From Actinostola sp. cb2023 (Eukaryota > Cnidaria > Anthozoa > Actiniaria > Actinostolidae), in NCBI GenBank assembly GCA_033675265.1, contig JAUJYZ010000239.1, forward strand, positions 157,001 to 221,000: a DNA stretch of 64,000 bases. The letters run 5' to 3'. How positions within the stretch are numbered: the first letter of the stretch is position 1; each line of letters opens with the position of its first letter. A model generated the notes under the pieces. It worked only from the letters and a program-made list of their open reading frames with translations, had not been told where the DNA came from and ran no database searches. Below are positions 1-10,972 of this stretch, in pieces. A program made the translations under genes and the position numbers.

Positions 1-23
1 ACATCAGTCTCTAACCCTTAAAT

Positions 24-182
24 AATTGACGACAGAAACAATCGCAAACTGAATAAATTATCGTTTTGTCGACAACACAATGCGCAATGAAACTCTAATT
101 GACGACAGAAACAATCGCAAACTGAATAAATTATCGTTTTGTTGACAACACAATGCGCAAAAACTCTAATTGACGACAGAAA
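24..182. repeat. ~71-73 bp satellite, array 1 (two units plus)
   Basis: About two and a quarter direct units start with AATTGACGACAGAAAC and contain TTATCGTTTTG and a GTCGACAACA segment. The same unit recurs at 3835-4110 and 13685-14880. This short array marks the left edge of the tandem duplication. Confidence 0.9.
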
Positions 183-3100
183 AGTACAGTAGTTATCAAA
201 GTGCGGTTCTGCATCAAAATTCTATTCTTCAGTTTCCTATTGTTTTCTTTTTTTCCCGACGTCATCAATTTTCGTATACCGGTTCAACTCTATTGTTCGG
301 ACACGTTTCAATAGAACGGGTAATATTTCTGTATTTCTAAATTAACATCTATCTATTTTTAGCAGAAAAAGATAGAAAAAGTATATTAAACGGCGTACAT
401 CAATAGTTTATCAGTCAACTCAAGATCCGTTAATCTATTGTCTTCTACACGATTACTATCGTCCTCCCTTGTGGTACATTAATGCACTATGTCGATACTT
501 CAAAACGTTCCCCTCGTAGACGACAAGGTCGTGATGACCATCACTGACGAAGTGAAGGTTGTTGGACGTGCTCCGGCGGAGGGGGGGGGGGGGGATTGGG
601 GGGGGAGAACCCCTAAAGGAGACCAATCTGGGCGTGGCTCAAGCTTTATTTGACCCCTAAAAGATACCATTCTAAACCAGAAATATTACAGATTTCCTGC
701 CTGATCGGTCTGGACCACCAACACAATATGACGGCGTTTGGTAAAACTTCGCGTGCAACCCTAAACGATACCTTGATGGCTAAAAATATTGGCGTTCCGT
801 CGTGAACATCCTAAGGGAGACCAAGAACCGTAATTTACACCCCTAAAAGAGACAATGATCATTTCCGTCCCTTCCTGAGAGGCCCGTAGCAAGGGGGAAA
901 TTATTGGAGGGGCAGAATCTGACGAGCGGCGAAGTCGCTAGCTCCTAGGGGGAGCGGGGGTATGCTCCCCCGAAAATTGTTGAGGTATAGGGTCTCTGAA
1001 ATAGCATGTCCTGCCTTCTGAGAGTAGTTCAGTTCAGCAAGTTAATACTGACAGAAAATCGATCTAGTGGCCAAATCGTAGGGGCTGCTGCACATGTGCA
1101 CATAACCGATGTGTGTTTTATAGCTATTCAAACGAGGTCTACCGTTTACACAAAAGGCAAAACCATGGATATTGTAGACTGTACTCATTCACTGAACATA
1201 GGTTTTGATCGTGCACAGTGGATCACTGAACCTATATGCTAACAGTTTCGTTTGCCTAATTGGCTGTTCGAGTTGTCTTTGAAAGAAACGACAACTTTTC
1301 GGGATACCATATGCATGGTTTACAGTACATCTGCCAAATGGCCCCTCCCCCTACTACGGGCCTGTAAAAATACCAGCCATGTCAACTTGTTATTGTTTTA
1401 TCTGGCAAGAAATGCGGATACATTGTTGACTTCGTACAAATTATGTGCCACTCTGGCACTAAAATAAAGTCTATGTCACTCCATGCAGAACAGTGATACG
1501 TGGAAACATGACAACCTTTATGACCAACTGAATAAAATCAGTGTTATTGTCAATCCCCAATTTCAATTTTCAGAATTTCTTTCGTAATGTACGCTGTGTT
1601 CTCGCCTGTTGTGGGGGAAAAGTTACCATGGAAAACTCGCACATTACGGGGCAACTGAGAAACAACATAAGCCAACGAGATAGTCTCGGATGCGTCGATG
1701 CCTTATCTACCATGCTGCTAAATAGCAAAACAAACAAAAAATCACAAAAAGATAATCGAGAATGGTTAAAAGCACCGACCAGGCCAAAACAGAGTTTCGC
1801 AGAAATCGTGTTATCGCAGGATGAATGGACGAACGAATACAACAAGAATTTCAGATACCTGCGCTCATAGCATATTAAATATAGCCTGACTTTCAGACCG
1901 CTCATGTGTCATACGGTACAGCGAATATGACACACCAGGCTAAGCATGGTACAAATAGACAGATAGCACTCATTTTTTAAGGCTTTATTTGACACCCTGA
2001 AATACTAGTAGTCCCTATGACAAGTTGCATACTACTATAGATTAACTACAGTGGAATCACGATTTTTTAAATCTCCTAGGTAAACAGAGATTGGTTCGAA
2101 AAATCGGGAGTTCGAAAAATCGGGAGGTTTCCAAGGGGAGGTTTAACAATTAAAATAGATAAATGAAGATCGGGGATTCGTGAAATCGGGCTTCCATCGT
2201 AATACATGATGCAGTCTAACACGAAGTGAAATTAAAAATGACCATAAACTACACCTAAGTTATTATTCATTTTTTCTAAAACTGGGGGCCTATTCTCGAG
2301 CTTTTTATCATCTTCGGGTTTTTGATATACTTTCGATTGGTATTTGGTAAGATCAACATCTCCGTCCGGATACAAGTATACATCACGATTTGCTTCTTCG
2401 ACTTTTTCCACTTCATTTTCGTCGATATAGACCTCCACTACCCATTCTATCTTGGCCCAAAGTCGTTTGCTGTTGGTAACACGAAACCACGGTCATCGTA
2501 GTTATTAAGAAGGATTGCCTTGGGATCATTATAGGGATCGAGAGAAGTAAAGTACACTCCTAGAAACACAATAAAATGAGTAAATAAATGACTTTTTCAA
2601 ATCTATTTTCCATTTCCTCCTTGGTTTCGCACTCCCAATTATTCTTTTATTTTCATTAGCTATATTAATTAGGCCAAACGCATCCAAAATCTAAAGTATG
2701 AACTCTAAAATCATCAAAGGAGTACGATCGTGGTACGATTCTCTAAGGTCGTAATCTTAGGGTCATCTTGCATTACTTGGCTGCCGTTCTGAGTTTTAAG
2801 ATCGAGGAAGAATCGTTTACGAGAAAACGTTACCAAAGTTAAGTAAGTTTCTTCAATGCAATAAAATTCGAAAAGGAATTAGTGAGCTTTAAGTATTCAT
2901 TTTGCTATAGTAATACACTATCAGCCTTAGCGCGCGGTGAGTTCATGCAGGTTCGTAAAACACTAGTATCCTCCATCAAGTAGGAATCGAAACATATATA
3001 AGTGTCATCAATCCAGGGTATGTTTCGTCCAAAACATACTCCCGGGAATTAACTTTTTCTATGAATCCAAAGTAATTTTAGTTCTGATCTTCATCTCCTA

Positions 3101-3834
3101 CAATGCATTTTATACTGTAGTTTAACTGTAGCCACGTGTTTTGTAAGACTTGTTATAAATCTTCCATACATCGAACCAACAATTCTAGAGAAGCTTAGAG
3201 AGAGGAATGACAAAGCAAATACTGACAGCTACATTTACCTTAGGCATCTTGTCAATATAAAGAACCTTTTAAAAGTCGTCCTGATCGTTTTCTTTGACAA
3301 AAATACTGGAACACAAACGCTAACTAGATTGATTCGAGTCGGTCTGTTTGCGATTTTGTCGATTAAACGCTAACACACGCTGTTTATAGAACTGAAACTC
3401 TGAGGGGGGTATTTGTATTGACTTCCACGAAAAATCCCCGAAATGCATGCGGTCACTTCCGTTACATTTCTTGGAAACTCTATCTCACTCTCAAAAGAAA
3501 ACAAACAAAAATTCCGCATCACCCTTACCCTTACCCCTCGATGTTACATCTCCGTAGATCATAGAACATAGAAGCTAAGACCGCAAAGATTGTAGTGGTA
3601 AATGAGTCAAATGACGTCGCGTATTAAAAGTAATTTATATCCCGAATATGTGTAGAATTTTGCTTAGAGAGATCATTTCTTTCAATATATACACCAAAAT
3701 AATGATCTGACTACATAAAACTTAGCTGATTTACCGCTTACCCATACATCCTAGCGGTCTCAGCTTCAATGTTCTATGATTTTGAACCCGACAACGATTC
3801 TTCAATTTAGTGTAAGTTGTACTGTAGATCATGT
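182..3834. repeat. Tandem duplication, copy 1
   Basis: This segment aligns by eye, in the same orientation, with 4100-8451 plus 10790-10972, with scattered substitutions and small indels. Shared landmarks are a G-tract (577-606, matching 4529-4558), a 220 bp block at 1250-1470 (matching 5196-5416, almost identical) and the 3' half of an ADP-ribosyltransferase-like gene. Short open frames inside it (for example at 1252-1467) are conserved only because the duplication is recent; frames elsewhere, such as 1541-1870, are broken by indels in the other copy. Apart from the gene remnant at 2232-2559 I see nothing I would call coding. Confidence 0.85.
2232..2559 (-). pseudogene. ADP-ribosyltransferase-like gene, broken copy 1
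   Basis: This is the counterpart of the last exon of the gene at 6107-7684. The C-terminal half still reads as an acidic tail containing DVYLYPDGDVDLTKYQ. Two defects are visible. First, there are two extra bases near 2485, where copy 2 reads ACGACCACGG and copy 1 reads ACGAAACCACGG on the plus strand; this shifts the frame between the splice acceptor (exon edge about 2559) and the tail. Second, the ~230 bp holding the upstream catalytic exon are absent: copy 1 passes directly from GAATCGTTT to ACGAGAAAACG near 2815, whereas copy 2 has the exon between these points. The intron minisatellite of copy 2 is missing too. The copy is probably dead. A role for the short open frame at 2232-2438 cannot be excluded but nothing supports it. 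Confidence 0.65.
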
Positions 3835-4110
3835 AATTGACGACAGAAACAATCGCAAACTGAATAAATTATCGTTTTGTTGACAACACAATGCGCAATG
3901 AAACTATAATTGACGACAGAAACAATCACAAACTGAATAAATTATCGTTTTGTTGACAACACAATGCGCAATGAAACTCTAATTGACGACACAAACACTT
4001 GCAGACTGAATGCGCAATGAAACTATAATTGACGACACAAATAATCGCAAGTTGAATAAATTATCGTTTTGTCGACAACACGATGCGCAATGAAACTATA
4101 ATTGACGACA
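3835..4110. repeat. ~71 bp satellite, array 2
   Basis: About four units of the same satellite as 24-182, one of them shortened. It lies exactly between the two duplication copies, as expected if unequal exchange between satellite arrays produced the duplication. Confidence 0.9.
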
Positions 4111-6106
4111 GAAAAGTAGGTATCAAAGGGCGGTTCTGCATCAAAATTCTATTGTTCTTTAGGAGCCGACTCCATTTCTTCAGTTTCCTATTGTTTTCTT
4201 TTTTTCCCGACGTCATCAATTTTCGTATACCGGTTCAACTCTATTGTTCGGACACGTTTCAATAGAACGGGTAATATTTCTGTATTTCTAAATTAACATC
4301 TATCTATTTTTAGCAGAAAAAGATAGAAAAAGTATATTAAACGGCGCACATCAATAATTTATCAGTCAACTCAAGATCCGTTAATCTATTGTCTTATACA
4401 CGATTACTATCGTCCTCCCTTGTGGTACATTAATGCACTATGTCGATACTTCAAAACGTTCCCCTCGTAGACGACAAGGTCGTGATGACCATCACTGACG
4501 AAGTGAAGGTTGTTGGACGTGCTCCGGCGGAGGGGGGGGGGGGGGGATTGGGGGGGGAGAACCCCTAAAGGAGACCAATCTGGGCGTGGCTCAAGCTTTA
4601 TTTGACCCCTAAAAGATACCATTCTAAACCAGAAATATTACAGATTTCCTGCCTGATCGGTCTGGACCACCAACACAATATGACGGCGTTTGGTAAAACT
4701 TCGCGTGCAACCCTAAACGATACCTTGATGGCTAAAAATATTGGCGTTCCGTCGTGAACACCCCAAGGGAGACCAAGAACCGTAATTTACACCCCTAAAA
4801 GAGACAATGATCATTTCCGTCCCTTCCTGAGAGGCCCGTAGCAAGGGGAAAATTATTGGAGGGGCAGAATCTGACGAGTGGCGAGTCGCTAGCTCCTATG
4901 GGAGCGGGGGTATGCTCCCCAGAAAATTGTTGAGGTATAGGGTCTCTGAAATAGCATGTCCTGCCTTCTGAGAGTAGTTCAGTTCAGCAAGTTAATACTG
5001 ACAGAAAATCGATCTAGTGGCCAAATCGTAGGGGCTGCAGACATGTGCACATGATGATGTGTTTTATAGCTATTCTAACGAGATCTAGCGTTTACACAAA
5101 AGGCAAAACCATGGATATTGTAGACTGTACTCATTCACTGAACATAGGTTTTGATCGTGCACAGTGGATCACTGAACCTATATGCTAACAGTTTCGTTTG
5201 CCTAATTGGCTGTTCGAGTTGTCTTTGAAAGAAACGACAACTTTTCGGGATACCATATGCATGGTTTACAGTACATCTGCCAAATGGCCCCTCCCCCTAC
5301 TACGGGCCTGTAAAAATACCAGCCATGTCAACTTGTTATTGTTTTATCTGGCAAGAAATGCGGATACATTGTTGACTTCGTACAAATTATGTGCCACTCT
5401 GGTACTAAAATAAAGTCTATGTCACTCCATGCAGAACAGTGATACGTGGAAACATGACAACCTTTATGACCAACTGAATAAAATCAGTGTTATTGTCAAA
5501 CCCCAATTTCAATCTTCAGAATTTCTTTCGTAAAGTACGCTGTGTTCTCGCCTGTTGTGGGGGAAAAGTTACCATGGAAAACTCGCACATTACGGGGCAA
5601 CTTCTCAGAGAGAAACAACATAAGCCAACGAGATAAGTCTCGGAAGCGTCGATGCCTTCTACCATGCTGCTAAATAGCAAAACAAACAAAATCACAAAAA
5701 TATAATCGAGAATGGTTAAAAGCACCGACCAGGCCAAAACAGATCGAGTTTCGCAGAAATCGTGTTATCGCAGGATGAATGGACGAACGAATACAACAAG
5801 AATTTCAGATACCTGCGCTCATAGCATGGTACAAATAGACAGATAACACTCATTTTTAAGGCTTTATTTGACACCCTGAAATACTAGTAGTCCCTATGAC
5901 AAGCTGCATACTATAACTACAGTGGAATCACGATTTCCTAAACATCTCCTAGGTAAACAGAGATTGGTTCGAAAAATCGGGAGTTCGAAAAATCGGGAGG
6001 TTTCCAAGGGAAGGGAGAGAAATTAATAATTGATACATGAAAATCGGGGATTCGTGAAATCGGGCTTCCATTGTAAATACATGATGCAGTCTAACACGAA
6101 GTGAAA

Positions 6107-7684
6107 TTAAAAATGACCACCTAAGTTATTATTCATTTTTTCTAAAACTGGGGGACTTTTCTCGAGCTTTTTATCAGTATTCGGGTTTTTGTATACTTTC
6201 CATTGGTATTTGGTAAGATCAACATCTCCGTCCGGATACAAGTATACGTCACGATTTCCTTCTTCAACTTTTTCCACTTTATCTTCGTCGATGCAGACCT
6301 CCACTACCCATTCTATCTTGGCCCAAAGTCGTTTGCTGTTGGTAACACGACCACGGTCATCGTAGTTATTAAGAAGGATCGACTTGGGATCATTATAGGG
6401 ATCGAGAGAAGTAAAGTACACTCCTAGAAACAATAAAATGAGTAAATAAATGACTTTTTCAAATCTATTTTCTATTTCCTCCTTGGTTTCGCACTGTCCC
6501 AATTATTCTTTTATTTTGATTAGCTATATTAATAAGGCCAAACGCATCCAAAATGTAAAGTATGAAATCTAAAATCATCAAAGGAGTACGATTCTCTAAG
6601 GTCGTAATCCCTGGGTTAACATCTTTCAGAATGATCAACTGACTGTCTGTCTGTCTTTCAGAATGATCAACTGTCTGTCTGTCTTTCAGAATGATCAACT
6701 AACTGTCTGTCTTTCAGAATGATCAACTGACTGTCTGTCTTTCAGAATGATCAACTGACTGTCTGTCTGTCTTTCAGATTGATCAACTGTCTGTCTGTCT
6801 TTCAGAATGATCAACTGTCTGTCTGTCTTTCAGAATGATCAACTGACTGTCTGTCTGTCTTTCAGAATGATCAACTGTCTGTCTGTCTTTCAGAATGATC
6901 AACTGTCTGTCTGTCTTTCAGAATGATCAACTGACTGTCTGTCTTTCAGAATGATCAACTGTCTGTCTGTCTTTCAGAATGATCAACTGTCTGTCTTTCA
7001 GAATGATCAACTGTCTGTCTGTCTGTCTTTCAGAATGATCAACTGACTGTCTGTCTTTCAGAATGATCAACTGAGTGTCTGTCTTTCAGAATGATCAACT
7101 GAGTGTCTGTCTTTCAGAATGATCAACTGTCTGTCTGTCTTTCAGAATGATCAACTGTCTGTCTGTCTTTCAGAATGATCAACTGACTGTCTGTCTTTCA
7201 GAATGATCAACTGACTGTCTGTCTGTCTTTTAGAATGATCAACTGTCTGTCTGTCTTTCAGAATGATCAACTGTCTGTCTGTCTGTCTTTCAGAATGATC
7301 AACTGACTGTCTGTCTTTCAGAATGATCAACAGTCCCCTCCCCCTCCTATATCCCCCCTTTGGGCCTGAAACTCAGATTATCCCAGGGTCATCTTGTATT
7401 ACTTGGCTGAATTCTGCCGTTCTGAGTTTTATAAGAGCGGGAATCGGAAGAATCGTTTGACAACACTTGAACAACGATGTACCTGTTCCGAATCTTCGAT
7501 TTTGTGTTGGAGTTGCAACAGTTGAGCCCGTAATCAGTTTGTTCTTCTGGATACCAGCAGCATTATCTTTGTTGGTGTAGTGGTAGAGTGTAATCTTAAG
7601 ATACATAAATAAGACAGAAATCACATACAGCAACTTTGTAAATATGAAAGTGAAAGTATTTGTGACTGAATGTTTTAAGAACAC
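6107..7684 (-). CDS. HYD1-signature ADP-ribosyltransferase-like protein, two exons
   Basis: Proposed function: transfer of ADP-ribose from NAD+ to a target, by resemblance to the Tox-ART-HYD1 family. The target and localisation are unknown. The 5' exon (to donor at 7483) contains LYHYT, giving the family's conserved His-Tyr, then NAAGIQ and a Gly-rich RRFGTG ending exactly at a GT donor. The 3' exon (6423 down to stop at 6107) starts after a TTTCTAG acceptor with VYFTSLDP, the usual second core strand, continues with KRLWAK and WVVEV (a candidate catalytic Glu) and ends in an acidic, Lys-rich tail. Splice phase matches at the junction. The start is uncertain: an ATG at 7684 adds a hydrophobic stretch (possible signal or membrane anchor), an ATG at 7606 gives about 146 residues, and a CTTAAG acceptor at 7594 would mean another exon upstream. 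The intron holds a minisatellite. Most described members are bacterial polymorphic toxins, so an animal gene could be an old transfer or an effector. I did not find a complete domain search-level match and rely on motifs. Confidence 0.55.
6604..7335. repeat. 26-30 bp minisatellite in the ART-like intron
   Basis: Some 25-28 direct units of CTGTCTGTCTTTCAGAATGA followed by TCAACTGA, with variable numbers of GTCT. The array fills most of the intron between the two exons of the ADP-ribosyltransferase-like gene. Copy 1 of the duplication has no trace of it. Confidence 0.9.
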
Positions 7685-8451
7685 GAGAAAACGTTACCAA
7701 AGTTAAGTAAGTTTCTTCAATGCAATAAAATTCAAAAAGAAAGTGAGCTTTAAGTATTCATTTTATCAGTCGTATAGTGGCGGTGAGTCCATACAGGTTC
7801 GTAAACTGAAACACTAGTATCCTCCATCAAGTAGGAATCGAAACATATATATCAGTGTCATCAATTCGGTATGTTTCGTCCAAAACATCCTCCCGGGATT
7901 TAACATAACTTTTTCTATGAATCCAAAGTAATTTCAGTTCTGATCTTCTTCAGTTCTGATCTACAATGCATTTTACACTGTAGTTTATTAAATCTTCCAT
8001 ACATCGAACCAACAATTCTAGAGAAGCTTAGAGAGAGGAATGACAAAGCAAATACTGACAGCTACATTTACCTTAAGCATCTTGTCAATATAAAGAACCT
8101 TTTAAAAGTCGTCCTGATCGTTTTCTTTGACAAAAATACTGGAACACAAACGCTAACTAGATTGATTCAAGTCGGTCTGTTTGCGATTATGTCGATTAAA
8201 CGCTAACACACGCTGTTTATAGAACTGAAACTCTGAGGGGGGTGTTTGTATTGACTTCCACGAAAAATCCCCGAAATGCAGGCGGTCACTTCCGTTACAT
8301 TTCTTGGAAACTCCGTCTCACTCAACAGAAAACAAACAAAAATTCCGCAACACCCTCATGTTACAGTACGCTGCTCTCCGTACTAGATCATAGAACTTAG
8401 AAGCAGATCGACCGCAAGGGACACCTGGGAAAGCGGTAAATGAGTCAAATA

Positions 8452-8459
8452 ATATAGAT

Positions 8460-8509
<50 letters not shown>

Positions 8510-10785
8510 TAGAGGTCATGGCAGTACGTACAGGGCGTAACGAGGTCCGTACAGAATGACCGAGAGCCAAATATTTTCCCGTCCGGCCCGACCTAACTCA
8601 GTCAATAAGCATTTTATCATATGGACCATTTTGGTACTAAAATCATTCACAGCCAAGGAAAAGTGAACACAAATGCGCGATTACTCTATAACTGTAAGCA
8701 ATTAAAAAAACACTTTTTTATTCATTTTTGTCGTCCACATTTAAAAAATAAATTTAACTGCAAAAAAAGTATTAAAAAAATTCTGACAGTAATCGGGGCC
8801 GGGCCGGGCGATTTTATATTTTACGCCCACTTCAAGATGGCGGATATTTCCGAGATGGCCTGGAATCTACTAATATGAGCAGCTCAACTTCCGGTGAGTC
8901 GTCTTCGTATTTTCTTCGAGTTCACATAGAGTAATTATTGGCAATTTCTTTGTTGGCTAAACTGCAATTGCAATAAATGTTGAAGGTTATACATATTTGG
9001 CGGAGAAATCGTGTCAAACAATCCGCAATTGTATGTATTTATTGTCTGAAATAAAACTATCCAATTCTTCGTTTGCACTTGACGTCACTTCCCCTTGCGA
9101 ATTAATTAAAAAAATTCTAAAATTTAGTTATGGATCCTATCAACTTGATTCTTGGCTGTGTTTTAGAGAATTGTGATATGAATTGTTGTAGAAAGTTTCA
9201 GATGGGCTCGATCGTTTGTGGCTGAGTTTTCGAAGTTTGAATTGTGTCACGCAACTCTTACCAAACGCTAGTCACGTCTCTGAAAAGTCGTAGAAACCAA
9301 CAAATTTGTACCAAATTAAATGGTTTTAGTTTTATAAATGTTTATAAGTTATATTTTTTGTGAAATTAAGTGATGTATATCAACTCTAAGCTTGAATTTA
9401 TTTTTTGAAATCTAGGCCGCCATGTTGGAAGACATCGGTTGTCTTCCAACATGGCGCCGCCATACATTTACACCACCAAATATTTGGAAACTTCGTTCGC
9501 TCATAGCTCGGTAAAGAAATGCTCTAGTGCTCCAAAATTTGGCCCAGATTTGTTATTTTGCTAGCTCTACAAGCTCATAAGCTCAATTATTTTATTTGGC
9601 AAAGGAAATGATATTTCGAAATTTGAGAACAGCCGTATAAATTAAAATCGACCCGTAATCCGCCAAATACCACGTGGTTGCAAACGAAGAATGGTGATGA
9701 AGTTCGAGCTTATTTTCATTCACTTACTGCATGGCTATCTAACGGATTGTTCCCCTCAAAACACTTTAAATAAGATCCAGCTTTATGTGATCACTGCTGT
9801 AAAACGCTTGCTTTTTAGCGGGCGTTAAAACGCTTGCTTTTTAGCGGGCGTAACTGATGCGAAGTGAGCTCACACTTTACGCCCACTAAAAAGCAAGCGT
9901 TTTACAGAAACTTTCACATAAAGCTGGATCTTCTTTAAAGTGTTTTGAGGGGAACAATCCGTTAGATAGCCATGCAGTACAGTAAATGAAAATATGCAGT
10001 GGCTATTCGTAGGTGAGTCGAATATTTCTATGATTTTAGGAAAAGTTGAAGAAACGTATTGAATCGAAACTATCCTACCTTTGTTAAGACGTACAAAGCG
10101 ATTCAGAACAGCTTTATAAATTTCGATTCCAAGTTTTGGTTTACGCTGGGCATAGTATACGAGACTGAATAATTTACTTCGGACGAGACACATCAGACTG
10201 CCGTACGCCGAATCTCATTTGTTATTCGCATGAGTCGAATTTTTCCACGATAAAGTGTTTTATCTTATGCCGCTGTCTTGATGTTTAGTTGCCCTACAAT
10301 ACTTTTACGACCGCTTTTACGACTTCGCATTGGCATTTAAAATTCTACTCGCGTACGAATACGGTAGCAAATCCAACTTCATCACAATGAATCGTTTTAT
10401 TTCAGACAATAAATACATACAATTATTGCGGATTGTTTGCGACGATTTCTCCTCCAAATATGTACAACCTTCAACATTTATCGAAGAAGACAAAGAAAAT
10501 GACAAGAATAACTCTGTGTGAACTCGTAGCTATAGAAATAGTAAATAATACGATTCACCGGAAGTTGAGCTGCTCCATATTAGTAGATTCCAGTCTATCT
10601 CGGAAATATCCGCCATCTTGAAGTGGGCGTAAAATATAAAATCGCCCGGGCCGGATACGGCTTTGTACGGACCAGCTCCAAAAATCCGTATCTGCCCAAT
10701 CACGTGACTTTCTCCGAAGGTTTTACTAAGAGCGCGCGCACGGGAAAATACGGGTCATATGGGTCATATGATAACCTCTATTAAT
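8452..10785. mobile_element. Long composite foldback element inserted in duplication copy 2
   Basis: About 2.3 kb absent from copy 1 of the duplication. Arms of about 280 bp (8800-9080 and 10375-10653) are inverted copies; the outer edge carries CCGGCCCGG-rich sequence and an AAGATGGCGG motif. Nested inside are a second inverted pair (about 9715-9850 and 9882-9990) with a short tandem duplication of AACGCTTGCTTTTTAGCGGG, and a perfect hairpin near 9417-9468 (GCCATGTTGGAAGACA). A separate hairpin at 8464-8609 begins GTACTTATTGACTGAG, like the element at 17253. Small open frames on both strands (10317-10521) are inverted-repeat shadows. No transposase is seen, so it is non-autonomous. Confidence 0.75.
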
Positions 10786-10789
10786 TATT

Positions 10790-10972
10790 CGTAATTTATT
10801 TCCCGAATAGTGTTGAATTTTGCTTAGAGAGATCATTTCTTTAAATATACAGCAAAATTATCCTCTGACTACATAAAACTTAGCTGATTTATCGCTTACC
10901 CATACATCCTAGCGGTCTCAGCTTCTATGTTCTATGATTTTGAACCCGACAACGATTCTTCAATTTAGTGTA
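10790..10972. repeat. Tandem duplication, copy 2 (distal remnant)
   Basis: Matches 3640-3822 of copy 1, including CTTAGCTGATTTA and ACATCCTAGCGGTCTCAGCT. It shows that copy 2 continues past the inserted foldback and ends at the TA where the next element starts. Confidence 0.85.

Larger units (their letters stand above)
4100..8451. repeat. Tandem duplication, copy 2 (main part)
   Basis: Direct repeat of 182-3612. It is longer than copy 1 because it contains a ~730 bp minisatellite (6604-7335) and a 230 bp exon-bearing segment (about 7450-7684) that copy 1 lacks. The match to copy 1 stops at GTAAATGAGTCAAAT (8451, against 3612), where a foldback element begins. It resumes at about 10790. Confidence 0.85.

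Noticed and set aside
1252..1467. 71-codon frame conserved in both duplication copies (also at 5198-5413)
   Set aside because: Conservation is explained by the recent duplication of the whole segment. Neighbouring frames break between copies, and no family or splice context was found.
10317..10521. Overlapping 62-63 codon frames on both strands
   Set aside because: They fall in the right arm of a foldback and mirror the left arm. No motif.
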